64,000 bases of DNA. Origin: Rahnella rivi. GTDB lineage: Bacteria > Pseudomonadota > Gammaproteobacteria > Enterobacterales > Enterobacteriaceae. The notes under the pieces are model-generated. The model worked only from the letters and a program-made list of their open reading frames with translations. It searched no databases and was not told where the DNA came from. Numbering within the stretch: the first letter of the stretch is position 1; each line of letters starts with the position of its first letter. Positions 33,740-42,888 of the stretch are shown one piece after another. The position numbers and the translations under genes are program-made. The stretch spans positions 62,001 through 126,000 of the forward strand of contig NZ_JAFMOX010000066.1 of NCBI RefSeq assembly GCF_019049655.1, given 5' to 3'.

Positions 33740-34182
33740 GCTTCAGGCACCTTGACTTGAACCCAAAATTCGCTTGTATGCCGATTAATTATTACGTCAG
33801 ATTTTCCCCCATTTTCATCAGCTTCGTACAGGGTAACCTCGATTTCATAATAACCAGAAGTAGTAACCTTTAAATCACGCAGAAAAAATGAGGACAGAAA
33901 AACACCCGTATTGTTATTGAAAAAGCCGCCTTTCAGTGTTTCAGAGCGCCCTTCTAATGTGATGTTATCGCGATCCTTTTCTTCCCCTGTTTTATCCACA
34001 CAAACTAAAATGAAATTTCGACCATTGAAATCAATCGTATAACCAACAGTAATAACAACTGGTTGTACTGAATCAGGTTCAAAACCCGTTAAGAAAGGTG
34101 AGGGGATGCACATTTCCTCTTTAGTCATATCCTCCTTGTATGCTACGGGATAGGCGAAGAGGACTTTGCTTTTACTTTCCAT
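33736..34182 (-). CDS. Unrecognised beta-rich protein of the accessory block
   Basis: A 148-residue soluble protein. The sequence alternates short hydrophobic strands (VVITVGYTIDF, NFILVCVD, YYEIEVTLYEAD, EFWVQVKVPEA) in a way that suggests an immunoglobulin-like sandwich. No signal peptide. It is coupled to the membrane-anchored coiled-coil gene by a 4-base overlap, which suggests a joint function. Family not recognised. Confidence 0.55.
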   Translation of the reverse strand: MESKSKVLFAYPVAYKEDMTKEEMCIPSPFLTGFEPDSVQPVVITVGYTIDFNGRNFILVCVDKTGEEKDRDNITLEGRSETLKGGFFNNNTGVFLSSFFLRDLKVTTSGYYEIEVTLYEADENGGKSDVIINRHTSEFWVQVKVPEA

Positions 34183-34236
34183 GCGCGCTCCGGCAAGAAA
34201 ATTTTAAAATGGCTATCGTGCAGTTTAACAGATAAG

Positions 34237-34581
34237 TCATTTAATCTTCAGACAATCGAAAGTCCCATACGTGCGCGGTGCATCCATACTGGCTTGTAGT
34301 ATCTGCGCATTCAGGAACGCTTTCCCGTTGCGCTTGATGTACTCGAGCCCATACAACTGGCCGTCTTTTGAGGACTCAACGACCCATTCCATTTTAATGT
34401 TGTTGTAGTCGTCTTTCTGTTTCAGAAAAGTAACTTTCTGGGTCTTAGGCTTATCGCCATTGATGCGGGACCATCCGTCGTTTGCCGGGCTGGTTCCTAA
34501 ATAAAATGGTCCACACTGAGAATCCGCGTAAGCCAAACCAGGCAGCAGAAAAACCAGCGAGGCCAATAAAATTTTACTCAT
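34237..34581 (-). CDS. Secreted small protein, accessory
   Basis: A 114-residue protein with a clear signal peptide (KILLASLVFLLPGLAYADS, cleavage after AYA) and two cysteines (C23, C110) that could form a disulphide in the periplasm. The mature part is about 94 residues. It begins 3 bases after the hub gene. Function unknown; periplasmic phage cargo often alters superinfection or envelope properties. Confidence 0.6.
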   Translation of the reverse strand: MSKILLASLVFLLPGLAYADSQCGPFYLGTSPANDGWSRINGDKPKTQKVTFLKQKDDYNNIKMEWVVESSKDGQLYGLEYIKRNGKAFLNAQILQASMDAPRTYGTFDCLKIK

Positions 34582-34584
34582 CAG

Positions 34585-35649
34585 TCAGTATGTCCTGTTC
34601 AAGGCAGAATTGGTTTGAAGGTCAGCAGAACCTCGCGCCACGCACATCATATCCATGTACCAGGCCTGCCCTCTCGTGTCCCCAGTATAAGATATCGACT
34701 GAACAATATACACACCATCCGTGGCAATACTGGCGGGCGGGATGCTGGCAACGCCGGTGACCACCAGATTGCCGTTGTCGTTGATTTCCGTGATCCGGCC
34801 GCCGGACATCTGAATGTCGTTCGATGACAGAGAAGCGCGATAAACTGACGTCTGATCCAGCTCTATCAGGCCATGCACACGAATATTTGGATTGATCAGA
34901 CAGCGGACGTTTACCCCACCGCCCATGGTCTGCTGCGGCATGCCGATCAGGCCCGTCTGGCTATTGAGCACAATGGCTTCATGAATGAATTTATCATTCG
35001 CAACCATCTGCACCTGACCATCAACTATCTGCCAGGTGGCTTTGCACTGCTGAGCCACATTATCCATGACGTCATGCGCCATCGCATACATCGAACGTCC
35101 ACGCGGGTATACCGTCGTCGGGAATTCCGGTGTCTGCCCGGCTGTTACGCCGAACGGGGCAAAATGTGACATGGTCAGATCGTAAAGGTCTTTAACCGTG
35201 TAACCTTTCGCCAGCGTCGTATTCATCACAGCGCTCATCAGCGCACGGTGCCCGTCGATGGCCTGGATGATGATAAACGTGTCAGTGGGATTATCTCGCC
35301 CGGTTACCGAGAACCGGATTTCCCCGTTATAGATTTCTCCAAAATTCTGGCCGTTGGTCTGGCCTACCTGCGAAGAATCTATGGTTGTTGGCTTGCCGAC
35401 CTGACTGGCATCTAATGCCGAGGCAATCCCGTCATAGCCGGCGATGATTTTTATCTTTGAAAACTCAGCACCCAGGATCCGGCTGTTGGTGTTCTGGGAG
35501 AGGTTGTAAATTTTGACGGTGGCCACGCGGGAGAACTTTATGTTGAACCACTCAATGTCAAAAGTAACTTTGAAGTCCGACAGGCTGATCCCTTTGCCAT
35601 TATCATCGAGCAACTGTATTTCAAAGTGACGCTGCCAGTTCTGGCCCAT
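34585..35649 (-). CDS. Baseplate hub protein of the second prophage
   Basis: A 354-residue protein of the hub type used by DUF3383-sheath phages. N-terminus WQRHFEIQLLDDNGKGISLSDFKVTFDIEWFNIKFSRVATVKIYNLS is typical of this family, which plays the gp27/gpD role. Context agrees: it lies between the spike and the Dit-like and plug genes. Confidence 0.75.
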   Translation of the reverse strand: MGQNWQRHFEIQLLDDNGKGISLSDFKVTFDIEWFNIKFSRVATVKIYNLSQNTNSRILGAEFSKIKIIAGYDGIASALDASQVGKPTTIDSSQVGQTNGQNFGEIYNGEIRFSVTGRDNPTDTFIIIQAIDGHRALMSAVMNTTLAKGYTVKDLYDLTMSHFAPFGVTAGQTPEFPTTVYPRGRSMYAMAHDVMDNVAQQCKATWQIVDGQVQMVANDKFIHEAIVLNSQTGLIGMPQQTMGGGVNVRCLINPNIRVHGLIELDQTSVYRASLSSNDIQMSGGRITEINDNGNLVVTGVASIPPASIATDGVYIVQSISYTGDTRGQAWYMDMMCVARGSADLQTNSALNRTY

Positions 35650-35658
35650 GGGTATTCC

Positions 35659-35970
35659 TTAATTTTGCACGATATAAAGATGGCTGCCGTTTCCGAGGTC
35701 AATTTTCGTTGGGTATTCCTGCGTGGCATCGTCGCATCCCACGTAAAGCGAGAAGCCAAACCCCATAAAGGAATACTGCGCCAGCAGGTCGACACCAGTG
35801 ACCAGGGGAATGCCGCTGACCATCGGGTTACCGCCGCTGTCCTGCATATCCATGATCCAGCCAGCTGCATCACGCCAGAGCAGACGCATTTTGTAAGTGG
35901 TGTCTGCCAGGCTGATATTGAATTGCTGATTGTCCGGCGAGAGTGGGATTTCGCTGATGCTGATCGTCAT
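35659..35970 (-). CDS. Baseplate plug-type protein
   Basis: A 103-residue protein of the small baseplate-plug family (ISEIPLSPDNQQFNISLADTTYKMRLLWRDAAGWIMDMQD, then GIPLVTGVDLLAQYSFMGFGFSLYV). It is found beside the hub and Dit-like genes in related prophages and is thought to close the tube at the baseplate. It overlaps its upstream neighbour by 4 bases. Confidence 0.78.
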   Translation of the reverse strand: MTISISEIPLSPDNQQFNISLADTTYKMRLLWRDAAGWIMDMQDSGGNPMVSGIPLVTGVDLLAQYSFMGFGFSLYVGCDDATQEYPTKIDLGNGSHLYIVQN

Positions 35971-36551
35971 AATCCAAACGCCCCCTTCGCGCCGCTAAAC
36001 AGCGTCAAAAGCAGAGAGCTATTTGCGGTCTTTACAGACTTAGTGCCGGTGTTCTGCAATGACGCGGTGCTGACGCCTTCCTGCATATCGGCTTTATCCG
36101 CCACAGTAATGCTCTCAGTCTGAGAGATAATGACCTCGCGGAGCGTGAGCACGCACATCAGCACGTTCTCGCTGGTCCGGTCAGTCGTCACATCGATGGC
36201 GCGGATCAGCATGTTGCTGTATTGCCGCTTACCCGTTGTCACATCGAACGGTACCCGACTGGCCTGCAGGTCGCGAATTTGCTGATAAATCTCCTTCGGG
36301 CTGGTGCCCAAGGAAATACCGAGAGCTGAGGTGTCGGCAAAATCCAGCAGCGAGCCGCCGCCGGAAAAGCCGATTTCCATAGTGACTTCTGACGGGCGTT
36401 TATAAGCGTGATCTGAGACAGGTGCGCCAATTTCCACCGGATGCTCGGTGATTTCTAAAGCGTCCTGATGCTTTTCAGAAACCACCACATCCGGGATGAT
36501 CAGGCCAATTTTACGCGACCGCTGGTTGAATAATACGGATAGGACGTCCAT
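35967..36551 (-). CDS. Dit-like baseplate protein
   Basis: A 194-residue Dit-like protein (IGLIIPDVVVSEKHQDALEITEHPVEIGAPVSDHAYKRPSEVTMEIGFSGG, about 17-68). It organises the junction between tube and baseplate. It directly follows the tape measure, sharing one base with it. Confidence 0.8.
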   Translation of the reverse strand: MDVLSVLFNQRSRKIGLIIPDVVVSEKHQDALEITEHPVEIGAPVSDHAYKRPSEVTMEIGFSGGGSLLDFADTSALGISLGTSPKEIYQQIRDLQASRVPFDVTTGKRQYSNMLIRAIDVTTDRTSENVLMCVLTLREVIISQTESITVADKADMQEGVSTASLQNTGTKSVKTANSSLLLTLFSGAKGAFGL

Positions 36552-38503
36552 TAACGCGGCCCTCTCGATACCTGCTGCGCGAGGCGTGAATTAACACCGG
36601 TTTGCCGGTCAGCTACTTCCATACCGGCGCGGGTTGGATCACTTACGCCATGAATATGGATGTTGGTTTCCTGACTGACCGTCTGGTTGCCTGGCATATT
36701 GCTGAGCACCTTCGGCACGTAGTTCCGGGTTTCCTGAGGCATCAGCGCCATACCATGCTTCTGGACGTTACCGATCCCCCAGTTGTACGAAGCCAAGGTT
36801 TTCTCCAGATCGCCGCCATTCATCTTCATCAGCTGGCTGAGATATTTGGCGGCCGCCTGTGCGGACTTAACCGGGTCGAAGACGTCATTGCCCTTGAGCC
36901 CCATGTCGCGAGCCGTTGGATCCATAAACTGAAAGAGGCCTTTAGCACCAGCGCCAGACTGAGCCAACGGATTACCAGCTGACTCGGTGATAGCAACGCT
37001 TTTCAGCAGGCCAGCAGGAAGCTGGTATAGCCCTTCAAGCTTATTCAGGGTGGGTTCCAACAAGTTGAGCAGTTTAGAACCTGACTCTGTGGCATGCGGT
37101 CGGCGCACTGACTGGGCATACTGCACAGGCTGACTGGTTTGATCAGGCGGTACCGGGTTACCAACATTCCCACTGAAGAAGTTCTGCATGTCCTCAGTGT
37201 CTTTGTCAGACATGATGTGAGCTTTACGCAGTAACCGCCAGAAGGGGCTATTTGCGAGCTTTCGTCCAAACTCTTCGAAGAAACCGTTGAACTTGAGATT
37301 CACGTAGTTAATGGCTTCAGTTATGGCCTTCGACCAGTCTCCTTTCATGAAGTCTGAAAGACTTTTTAGGGTATCTTTCCAGGTGAGCGTCCCCGTATTC
37401 AGGTCGTTCAGCTTATCGGTGAACCATTCCAATCCCTTTTTAGCGGCTTCAATTCCGGGCTGCCATTTTTCCCAGTCAATAAGGCTTTTGCTGCCCTCTT
37501 TCCACGATTTATAGTCGTCGTAGAGCAGAACCAGAGAGCCACTCAGAGTGGTGATGATGCCGATCGGAGAGGTAAGAAACGCGCTGTTAAGAATACGCCA
37601 GGCCACTATCAATCCGCCAAACGTGGCGATCAGGCGTTGCGTTCCGCTATCAAGCTCCTTCCACCAGTTACGAATATCGCCAGCGGCCTGTATTAAGCGG
37701 AATACCACCCGCCCAATCACGTCGGCCAGCCAGAGCAGGCCTTTGATGCCCCGCGTGATGGTTTCTTCTATCTTCGGGAAGTTATCGAGAATTTGTTTGC
37801 GAAGGTTATCGATCGAGCCCGCCAGCCCTTCGGCCAGGTTAGAACCAATCTTATCCCGCGCCATGCCCGCCATCTGACCGAACGCGTGCAGGGAGGTCAT
37901 AAATTTATTGGCACTGACCGCCGCGGTATCAGCGTTATAGCCGATGGCTTTGGTCATCTGGGAATATTGCGCGCTGAAATTACCCAGACCGCGCCGCATC
38001 GCCAGCAGGGTATTTTCATCAATGCCCAGCATCTGCGCATACTGATTAGCGCGGTAATACGGCATGCTGCTGAGCTTCTGACCGACGCCGGTGAAGACGG
38101 TTGCCATGTCGCGCATGTTGCCTTTGGCATCACGCGTCTGGATCCCCAGCCGGTTTAAAAAACTCTCCGCGCCGGGGCTGTTGCGCATAAACCGGGACAG
38201 GCTCTCCAGTGAGGAACGCGCACCGTCAACACTCCCGCCCATCTGTGAAACGGCATAGCCGATTTGCTGGATACCCTGCACCGTTGCGCCAGTGCGTTGG
38301 GAAGCCCAGTAGAGATTATCCAGACCGCTGGCAATCTTCGCAGTGAACGCTACCACGGACAGTGCGGCACCCTCGACTACCGCAGCCATTTTGAAGACAT
38401 TGGCCGTCACGCCAACGATCACCGAATCGAACTTCTTCGCGCCAGCGTCATCGATTTGGAAACCGAGACTGATCAGGAAGTCCTTAATAGTTTCAGCATC
38501 CAT
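36551..38503 (-). CDS. Tape measure protein with C-terminal lytic transglycosylase domain
   Basis: A 650-residue protein. N-terminal helical tape measure region (about 1-270), membrane-like stretch, then a soluble lytic transglycosylase domain at about 500-600: AITESAGNPLAQSGAGAKGLFQFMDPTA with the catalytic glutamate in TESAGN, then ASYNWGIGNVQKHG. The enzyme locally opens peptidoglycan during DNA entry. It is preceded by the frameshifted chaperone pair, the expected order. Confidence 0.92.
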   Translation of the reverse strand: MDAETIKDFLISLGFQIDDAGAKKFDSVIVGVTANVFKMAAVVEGAALSVVAFTAKIASGLDNLYWASQRTGATVQGIQQIGYAVSQMGGSVDGARSSLESLSRFMRNSPGAESFLNRLGIQTRDAKGNMRDMATVFTGVGQKLSSMPYYRANQYAQMLGIDENTLLAMRRGLGNFSAQYSQMTKAIGYNADTAAVSANKFMTSLHAFGQMAGMARDKIGSNLAEGLAGSIDNLRKQILDNFPKIEETITRGIKGLLWLADVIGRVVFRLIQAAGDIRNWWKELDSGTQRLIATFGGLIVAWRILNSAFLTSPIGIITTLSGSLVLLYDDYKSWKEGSKSLIDWEKWQPGIEAAKKGLEWFTDKLNDLNTGTLTWKDTLKSLSDFMKGDWSKAITEAINYVNLKFNGFFEEFGRKLANSPFWRLLRKAHIMSDKDTEDMQNFFSGNVGNPVPPDQTSQPVQYAQSVRRPHATESGSKLLNLLEPTLNKLEGLYQLPAGLLKSVAITESAGNPLAQSGAGAKGLFQFMDPTARDMGLKGNDVFDPVKSAQAAAKYLSQLMKMNGGDLEKTLASYNWGIGNVQKHGMALMPQETRNYVPKVLSNMPGNQTVSQETNIHIHGVSDPTRAGMEVADRQTGVNSRLAQQVSRGPR

Positions 38504-39109
38504 CGTTATCCGCTCTCCATTTCGCTATGCGCGCTTCGTTATCGTTTTCCATCTGGAGGTAATCATTCATCAGAGCGATGTCGCACAGATCAACAGCGCC
38601 CGACTTCAGGTCTTTCATGTCGAGCTGAAAGGCCTTGGTCGGGCGCATGATGAAATCCAGATTATCCGGTAATGAGTTGAGCGTTATGCCTCCGGTGGCT
38701 TGTCCGTCGGCGCTGTAGGGAGTTCGCGCAAAAAATTTCCCAGTGAGTCGCCCACCACGCGACCGACGATTTGAAGCATTTCCAGCATGTCCATATCGTC
38801 GAACGCGAGCACGCCGTCCTGAAATACCGGCGCCCATCCTTTCGCGTGCTTACGGTAGGTTACCGTCAGACAGGGGAAGATCACCGCGTTGGCGTCGTCT
38901 TCACTCAGGTCTGAAAGTGACTGTGCAATCTTCGGCAGCACCTTCTCCATGATGCTGACCGCATCTTTCTTCGCTGCCAGAGTCTTGATAGCTTGGAATT
39001 CCGAGAGCATGCCGGACAAAACCGGCAGCAACTTACGGGACACTTTGAACTGGTCGAACACGCTCAGTTTGCGGATCTGATACGTATTACCTTTGATATC
39101 GAATTCCAT
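38493..39109 (-). CDS. Tail chaperone fusion by -1 frameshift (GT-type)
   Basis: The minus-strand heptamer T TTT TTG at 38735-38729 is in phase (AAT TTT TTG). A -1 slip joins the first 127 codons to a 78-residue extension (FARTPYSADGQATGGITLN ... AKWRADNDGC) ending at 38493, 11 bases inside the tape measure gene. The extension has no ribosome site or start of its own. Total about 205 residues. Confidence 0.82.
38684..39109 (-). CDS. Tail assembly chaperone, zero-frame product
   Basis: A 141-residue helical protein (EFDIKGNTYQIRKLSVFDQFKVSRKLLPVLSG...) in the lambda G / P2 E position between tube and tape measure. It keeps the tape measure soluble while tails assemble. The heptamer T TTT TTG is located 14 codons before its stop. 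Confidence 0.82.
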   Translation of the reverse strand: MEFDIKGNTYQIRKLSVFDQFKVSRKLLPVLSGMLSEFQAIKTLAAKKDAVSIMEKVLPKIAQSLSDLSEDDANAVIFPCLTVTYRKHAKGWAPVFQDGVLAFDDMDMLEMLQIVGRVVGDSLGNFLRELPTAPTDKPPEA

Positions 39110-39112
39110 CGA

Positions 39113-39553
39113 TTAAAACTCCCCTAACAGTTCGTCCACTTTGCCGCCGTCAAACACCCACGCCACCGTGCCGCCATCTTTGGCGTTGGCGAAATCAGGC
39201 TGTTTCTGGAAGGCTGCGGAACGGATGGTGACCAGGTCACCGGATGCGGAGTTGCGGACAACGAATACGTTGTTACCCCACAGCGCAGACGACTGGCTTT
39301 GCGCGTTGTACGCCAAAGACAGCTTTTTATTCACCGGCGATGTTTTGAGCAGAGTCACGGTAACAGTACCGGCTTTACCCGCATGAAGGCTGTGCATGAC
39401 TTCGCCATCTGCACCCACCGTCATGGTGTTCTTCGCTTCGGCCATCGCAACGGTGATCCCTTCCTCGGCATTAGCGGCGCCATAGCCCAGGTCAATAACG
39501 CCGGTCGGGCCGGTCATGGATGCTGAAACATCAATAAAGGAATAAGTCGGCAT
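39113..39553 (-). CDS. Tail tube protein, DUF3277
   Basis: A 146-residue DUF3277 protein (YSFIDVSASMTGPTGVIDLGYGAANAEEGITV at the start, GTVAWVFDGGKVDELLGEF at the end). It is the inner tube of contractile tails with DUF3383 sheaths and follows the sheath gene by 9 bases. Confidence 0.92.
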   Translation of the reverse strand: MPTYSFIDVSASMTGPTGVIDLGYGAANAEEGITVAMAEAKNTMTVGADGEVMHSLHAGKAGTVTVTLLKTSPVNKKLSLAYNAQSQSSALWGNNVFVVRNSASGDLVTIRSAAFQKQPDFANAKDGGTVAWVFDGGKVDELLGEF

Positions 39554-39562
39554 TTTTTATCC

Positions 39563-41053
39563 TTAGCGAACGACGTCGATTAAAACGTCAGCAAAATGAA
39601 CGGCGCCAGCAAGCTTGCAGGCTACCTGAATGACGGGCGCCTTACGTGCTTCACGATCCGCCTGTGCCTGCGTAGAGAGCGGCGCTGCATAAACGTAATA
39701 GCCTTTTGTCAGCGTGTCGCCGGGGCTAAGTTGTCCGATTGAACCACCATTCCAGAGGCCAGGCGCAACCAGTCCATTTGTCACAGACTGGTCCATTGAC
39801 TGTTCAACATTGGTCAGCAGGCGTGTAACCCCGGCTTCTGTTTGGGGGATTTTTGTGGTCGAGGTGTAAAGCAGGTTCCAGAGATTGTTCTGGACATAAT
39901 TCTGCAACCAGTCGAGTCCGTGGCGTTCATCAAAGAAGTCACCATTCGCCATAACACCTCCCTGAATGATCGCGGTGTCATTGGCATAGCGGACGAAAAC
40001 GTTGCAGTTTTTGGCTTGCAGGGTATCAGCCTGCTGCGCGGTAACCGTCTCGGCGGTGATGCCTGGCTCCTGCTTAAACTTCAGCGTGATGGTGGTGTTA
40101 TTTCCGAGGAAGTTAACGGTAAACGCCCGACCGAACGCTGATGCCGCTGCATAGTTGACCTGGCTGTACTGGACGAATGAGCGCCTATAGCCTGCTGCTT
40201 TAACTTTGCTGGCGATGTCGGTAGTGCTCGTTGCGTCGAGGACCGCTGCCGCGTTTGTAGTGATACCGTAAATCCGTGAGTCGCTGGCCGCACCAATTAG
40301 CGAAGAGACGTCGAGATGGTCCTGGTCCGTCATGGCAGGGTCTGAAATTACCAGCCCATACCAGTCTGCTGAGTAATTCAGAGCAGTGTTCACTGATGGC
40401 AACGGTGAGGAGGATGCTGCCAGGCCGTCTACTGCAGTCGGATTATGTGCAGCATTGATGCCCAGCAACGACGCTATATCGGTGCCAGTACCGGCTGCTG
40501 TCGGAATTCCGATTTTGGACGTTGCGCCAGTGGTCGCTGAGGTCACCGTAAACTGATTTGATCCAGCCACCCATGCAACCACCGTTCCGGTAAGTTTGGC
40601 CTGCAGTGCTGTAGCAACGCCCGCTAAATTGGTCACCGCAGAGAGGTCAATGGCGGTGATTGTTTTAACAGTTCCGTCCACCGAAATTTTGATCGCGCCA
40701 TCACTCACAGCGGTAAAGTTAGTCAGGGTCTGTTCGGTTGAAGTCAGTACAGCGCCCGTTAATTTCCCTGCTGTCGCGGCCGTCGTCTGGCGTTCCATTT
40801 TCCCGATATACAGGTCCAGTGGTTGCGGAGACTGTTGGAAATATAGTAATGCAGCCTTATATTCCTCAGCGGCAGTGCCAAAGTCTGTGCCCACGCTTTC
40901 GATATCGTTGTAGAGGCGCATCACCTCCGGCGCAAGAATGACGTCAGACGGGCCAAGGATCAGCAACGCCCCAAAGTCTCGTCCCTGCGCGGCTCTCAGC
41001 GCGAGCGAAACCTGCACGCGTACAACGCGTGATACAGATAAGCCGTTAGGCAT
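39563..41053 (-). CDS. Tail sheath protein, DUF3383
   Basis: A 496-residue DUF3383 protein: NGLSVSRVVRVQVSLALRAAQGRDFGALLILG N-terminus, a variable domain (about 115-220) and the C-terminal GLDWLQNYVQNNLWNLLYTSTTKIPQTEAGVTRL region. Its presence shows a contractile tail. Confidence 0.93.
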   Translation of the reverse strand: MPNGLSVSRVVRVQVSLALRAAQGRDFGALLILGPSDVILAPEVMRLYNDIESVGTDFGTAAEEYKAALLYFQQSPQPLDLYIGKMERQTTAATAGKLTGAVLTSTEQTLTNFTAVSDGAIKISVDGTVKTITAIDLSAVTNLAGVATALQAKLTGTVVAWVAGSNQFTVTSATTGATSKIGIPTAAGTGTDIASLLGINAAHNPTAVDGLAASSSPLPSVNTALNYSADWYGLVISDPAMTDQDHLDVSSLIGAASDSRIYGITTNAAAVLDATSTTDIASKVKAAGYRRSFVQYSQVNYAAASAFGRAFTVNFLGNNTTITLKFKQEPGITAETVTAQQADTLQAKNCNVFVRYANDTAIIQGGVMANGDFFDERHGLDWLQNYVQNNLWNLLYTSTTKIPQTEAGVTRLLTNVEQSMDQSVTNGLVAPGLWNGGSIGQLSPGDTLTKGYYVYAAPLSTQAQADREARKAPVIQVACKLAGAVHFADVLIDVVR

Positions 41054-41056
41054 AGG

Positions 41057-41617
41057 TTAGTCTCCGAAAAATTGTACTTGGGTCGAAAGGAAGGTTTTGA
41101 TGCCGTAGGTGCGGGTGACTTTCCTGCGCAACTGAACGGTCAGGTCATATCGGCGAACCCACTGGTTATTGATGAGTTCAGGAAGACTCAGGACCCGGCC
41201 ACACTGCTTAAATGTCAGACCTACTCTTTTCAACTCATCATTATTTTGAGAAACGAAAAGGCCATCCCTGAACTGAGTAGCGGTCGCCATACCCAGCGGA
41301 CCGTAAAAACACGTCAGAATATCGACGGTTTCATGCGACCACTGTTCGGCACTTTCATCTGACTGGACATAGGCGGGATTAGCATCTTCGGGCACGGTTG
41401 TAACGCCGAAGGCGCACCAGGTGGTTCCGTTCTTTGGTATCTGGATTTGCGGGTCAGTCCAGCGCGGATAAACCAGTTTTTTATGCAGACCGGTCAGCCC
41501 ACGTATCCAACGGCTGATTTCACGTTCCAGTTCCTGGTCATAAGCCGGCACGTCACCAATAGGCGTCAGATACCCTGCTGCAGTAGAGTCATTACTCAAT
41601 CGGCGTCCCTCCGTCAA
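41057..41617 (-). CDS. Neck terminator-type protein
   Basis: A 186-residue protein of the LIC_12616-type neck terminator family (ISRWIRGLTGLHKKLVYPRWTDPQIQIPKNGTTWCAFGV, then VDILTCFYGP). It terminates tube growth and joins the connector. Its start region overlaps the preceding gene by 26 bases. Confidence 0.75.
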   Translation of the reverse strand: MTEGRRLSNDSTAAGYLTPIGDVPAYDQELEREISRWIRGLTGLHKKLVYPRWTDPQIQIPKNGTTWCAFGVTTVPEDANPAYVQSDESAEQWSHETVDILTCFYGPLGMATATQFRDGLFVSQNNDELKRVGLTFKQCGRVLSLPELINNQWVRRYDLTVQLRRKVTRTYGIKTFLSTQVQFFGD

Positions 41618-41978
41618 AGTCCATTAGCTCGCAGTGAGCCTGAACAAAACCGGCACCGTACGCGGTGTAAGGGTCAACGAAGGTCACGCGATATTCTCTC
41701 CCGCGATACGTCACACCATCCGCATCAAGACCGGGTTGTCCTTGCGTGAGTCGAAAGGACGTCACGATGAGAATTGCCCCGTTGATGTTCTGCCCGGCGG
41801 CCATGCGTTTGGCTTTCAGCGCGCGGTCGACAGTCACGACGCCTGTAAACGGAATATCAGTCGGCGTGTTCACCGGAAAGTTATCTTCGTCAGTTGTCTG
41901 GACGTTGCGATGGCAAACCAGCGTGGTGTCCACGAAGTCCGGATCCAGCAACACGTCGGACACGTCGAGAAGCGGCAT
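41592..41978 (-). CDS. Head-tail joining (connector) protein
   Basis: A 128-residue protein (PLLDVSDVLLDPDFVDTTLVCHRNVQTTDEDN ... VTYRGREYRVTFVDPYTAYGAGFVQAHCELMDFDGG). The beta-barrel-like sequence and its place between the neck genes suggest a stopper or connector subunit. No firm family name. Confidence 0.6.
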   Translation of the reverse strand: MPLLDVSDVLLDPDFVDTTLVCHRNVQTTDEDNFPVNTPTDIPFTGVVTVDRALKAKRMAAGQNINGAILIVTSFRLTQGQPGLDADGVTYRGREYRVTFVDPYTAYGAGFVQAHCELMDFDGGTPIE

Positions 41979-42484
41979 TATTTGCTCCTTACCACATATG
42001 TGATTGAACGCAGGAGATAGCCATGCGCATAGAGTGGCTTATCGCCGGGAATGCCATCAGCGCGGCGTTGTTCTTTGGTTTTTTCTGAGAGAGGATGCAG
42101 CTGATCACCCGAGGAGATCACCGCCTTCGCGCCGTCGCTGGCAATTATCCCCGCGCGTTCGAGTTCCCTCATCGCTGATTCTGAATTGCCTTCCAGCGCC
42201 GCGGTTGCCGCCGCTTTCAGATACTCAATCGTGCGCGATTTGTTGTTCTCGATCCCCATGTCAAGAAAGGGGCGTGGCGGCAGAGTAACAGTGGTTCCGC
42301 CGAGCTGGACGGTTGCACCCGTCGACTGCAAATAACCAATCTCAGCGTTATTGAGCGTTTCACCATCTTCCCGGGTCGCTTTCTCAGCAGGAATACCAAC
42401 CAGCACATCCATACCGCTGAGTTTTTTAAGCGACTCCAGAACAGCCGCTGCATTATCAGCCCTGACCGTCAGCCCCGATTTCAT
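41978..42484 (-). CDS. Neck/tail completion protein, HK97 gp10-like
   Basis: A 168-residue protein. MDVLVGIPAEKATREDG and LPPRPFLDMGIENNKSRTIEYLKAAATAAL, ending LYAHGYLLRSITYVV, match the pattern of gp10/gpS-type tail completion proteins. The ATG at 42484 overlaps the TGA of the upstream gene. Confidence 0.68.
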   Translation of the reverse strand: MKSGLTVRADNAAAVLESLKKLSGMDVLVGIPAEKATREDGETLNNAEIGYLQSTGATVQLGGTTVTLPPRPFLDMGIENNKSRTIEYLKAAATAALEGNSESAMRELERAGIIASDGAKAVISSGDQLHPLSEKTKEQRRADGIPGDKPLYAHGYLLRSITYVVRSK

Positions 42485-42888
42485 AGGAGTTGCCTCCCGC
42501 CAGCGCCAGACATTTCCCACCACCAGAAAAACTCGCGGCCATAATCGGTGTTGTTCCAGAAACCCGCATCAGCATTGATAATTCCCGATACGTCATAACT
42601 GGCACTGACCTTGTCCACGGATTTTGATGTCAAGATGCCGCCGCCGGACGAATTAACGCCGCCGAGAGCCGCCTGCGCGCTGCGCCGACCGCGAATTTCC
42701 GTGTAATGCGCCGTAAATAGCTCAGCGAGATACACGAACTGGTCGCCGAAGCGATCCTGATCCAGAAGATTGTCAGCCTGTGCGAGATAGAAATTTACCG
42801 AAGGGTCTGGATAGCGCGTTTTGTCAGAGAACTCAGGGAAGTCAGTGCGGAACTGATCACTTGTTGGAAGAAGACTGTTTTTTGGCAT
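42481..42888 (-). CDS. DUF4054 head-tail adaptor
   Basis: A 135-residue DUF4054 protein (FRTDFPEFSDKTRYPDPSVNFYLAQADNLLDQDRFGDQFVYLAELFTAHY), a helical adaptor between portal and neck. I chose the ATG at 42888 because AGGAG lies 8 bases before it; an upstream in-frame ATG at 42909 overlaps the previous gene more. Confidence 0.85.
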   Translation of the reverse strand: MPKNSLLPTSDQFRTDFPEFSDKTRYPDPSVNFYLAQADNLLDQDRFGDQFVYLAELFTAHYTEIRGRRSAQAALGGVNSSGGGILTSKSVDKVSASYDVSGIINADAGFWNNTDYGREFFWWWEMSGAGGRQLL

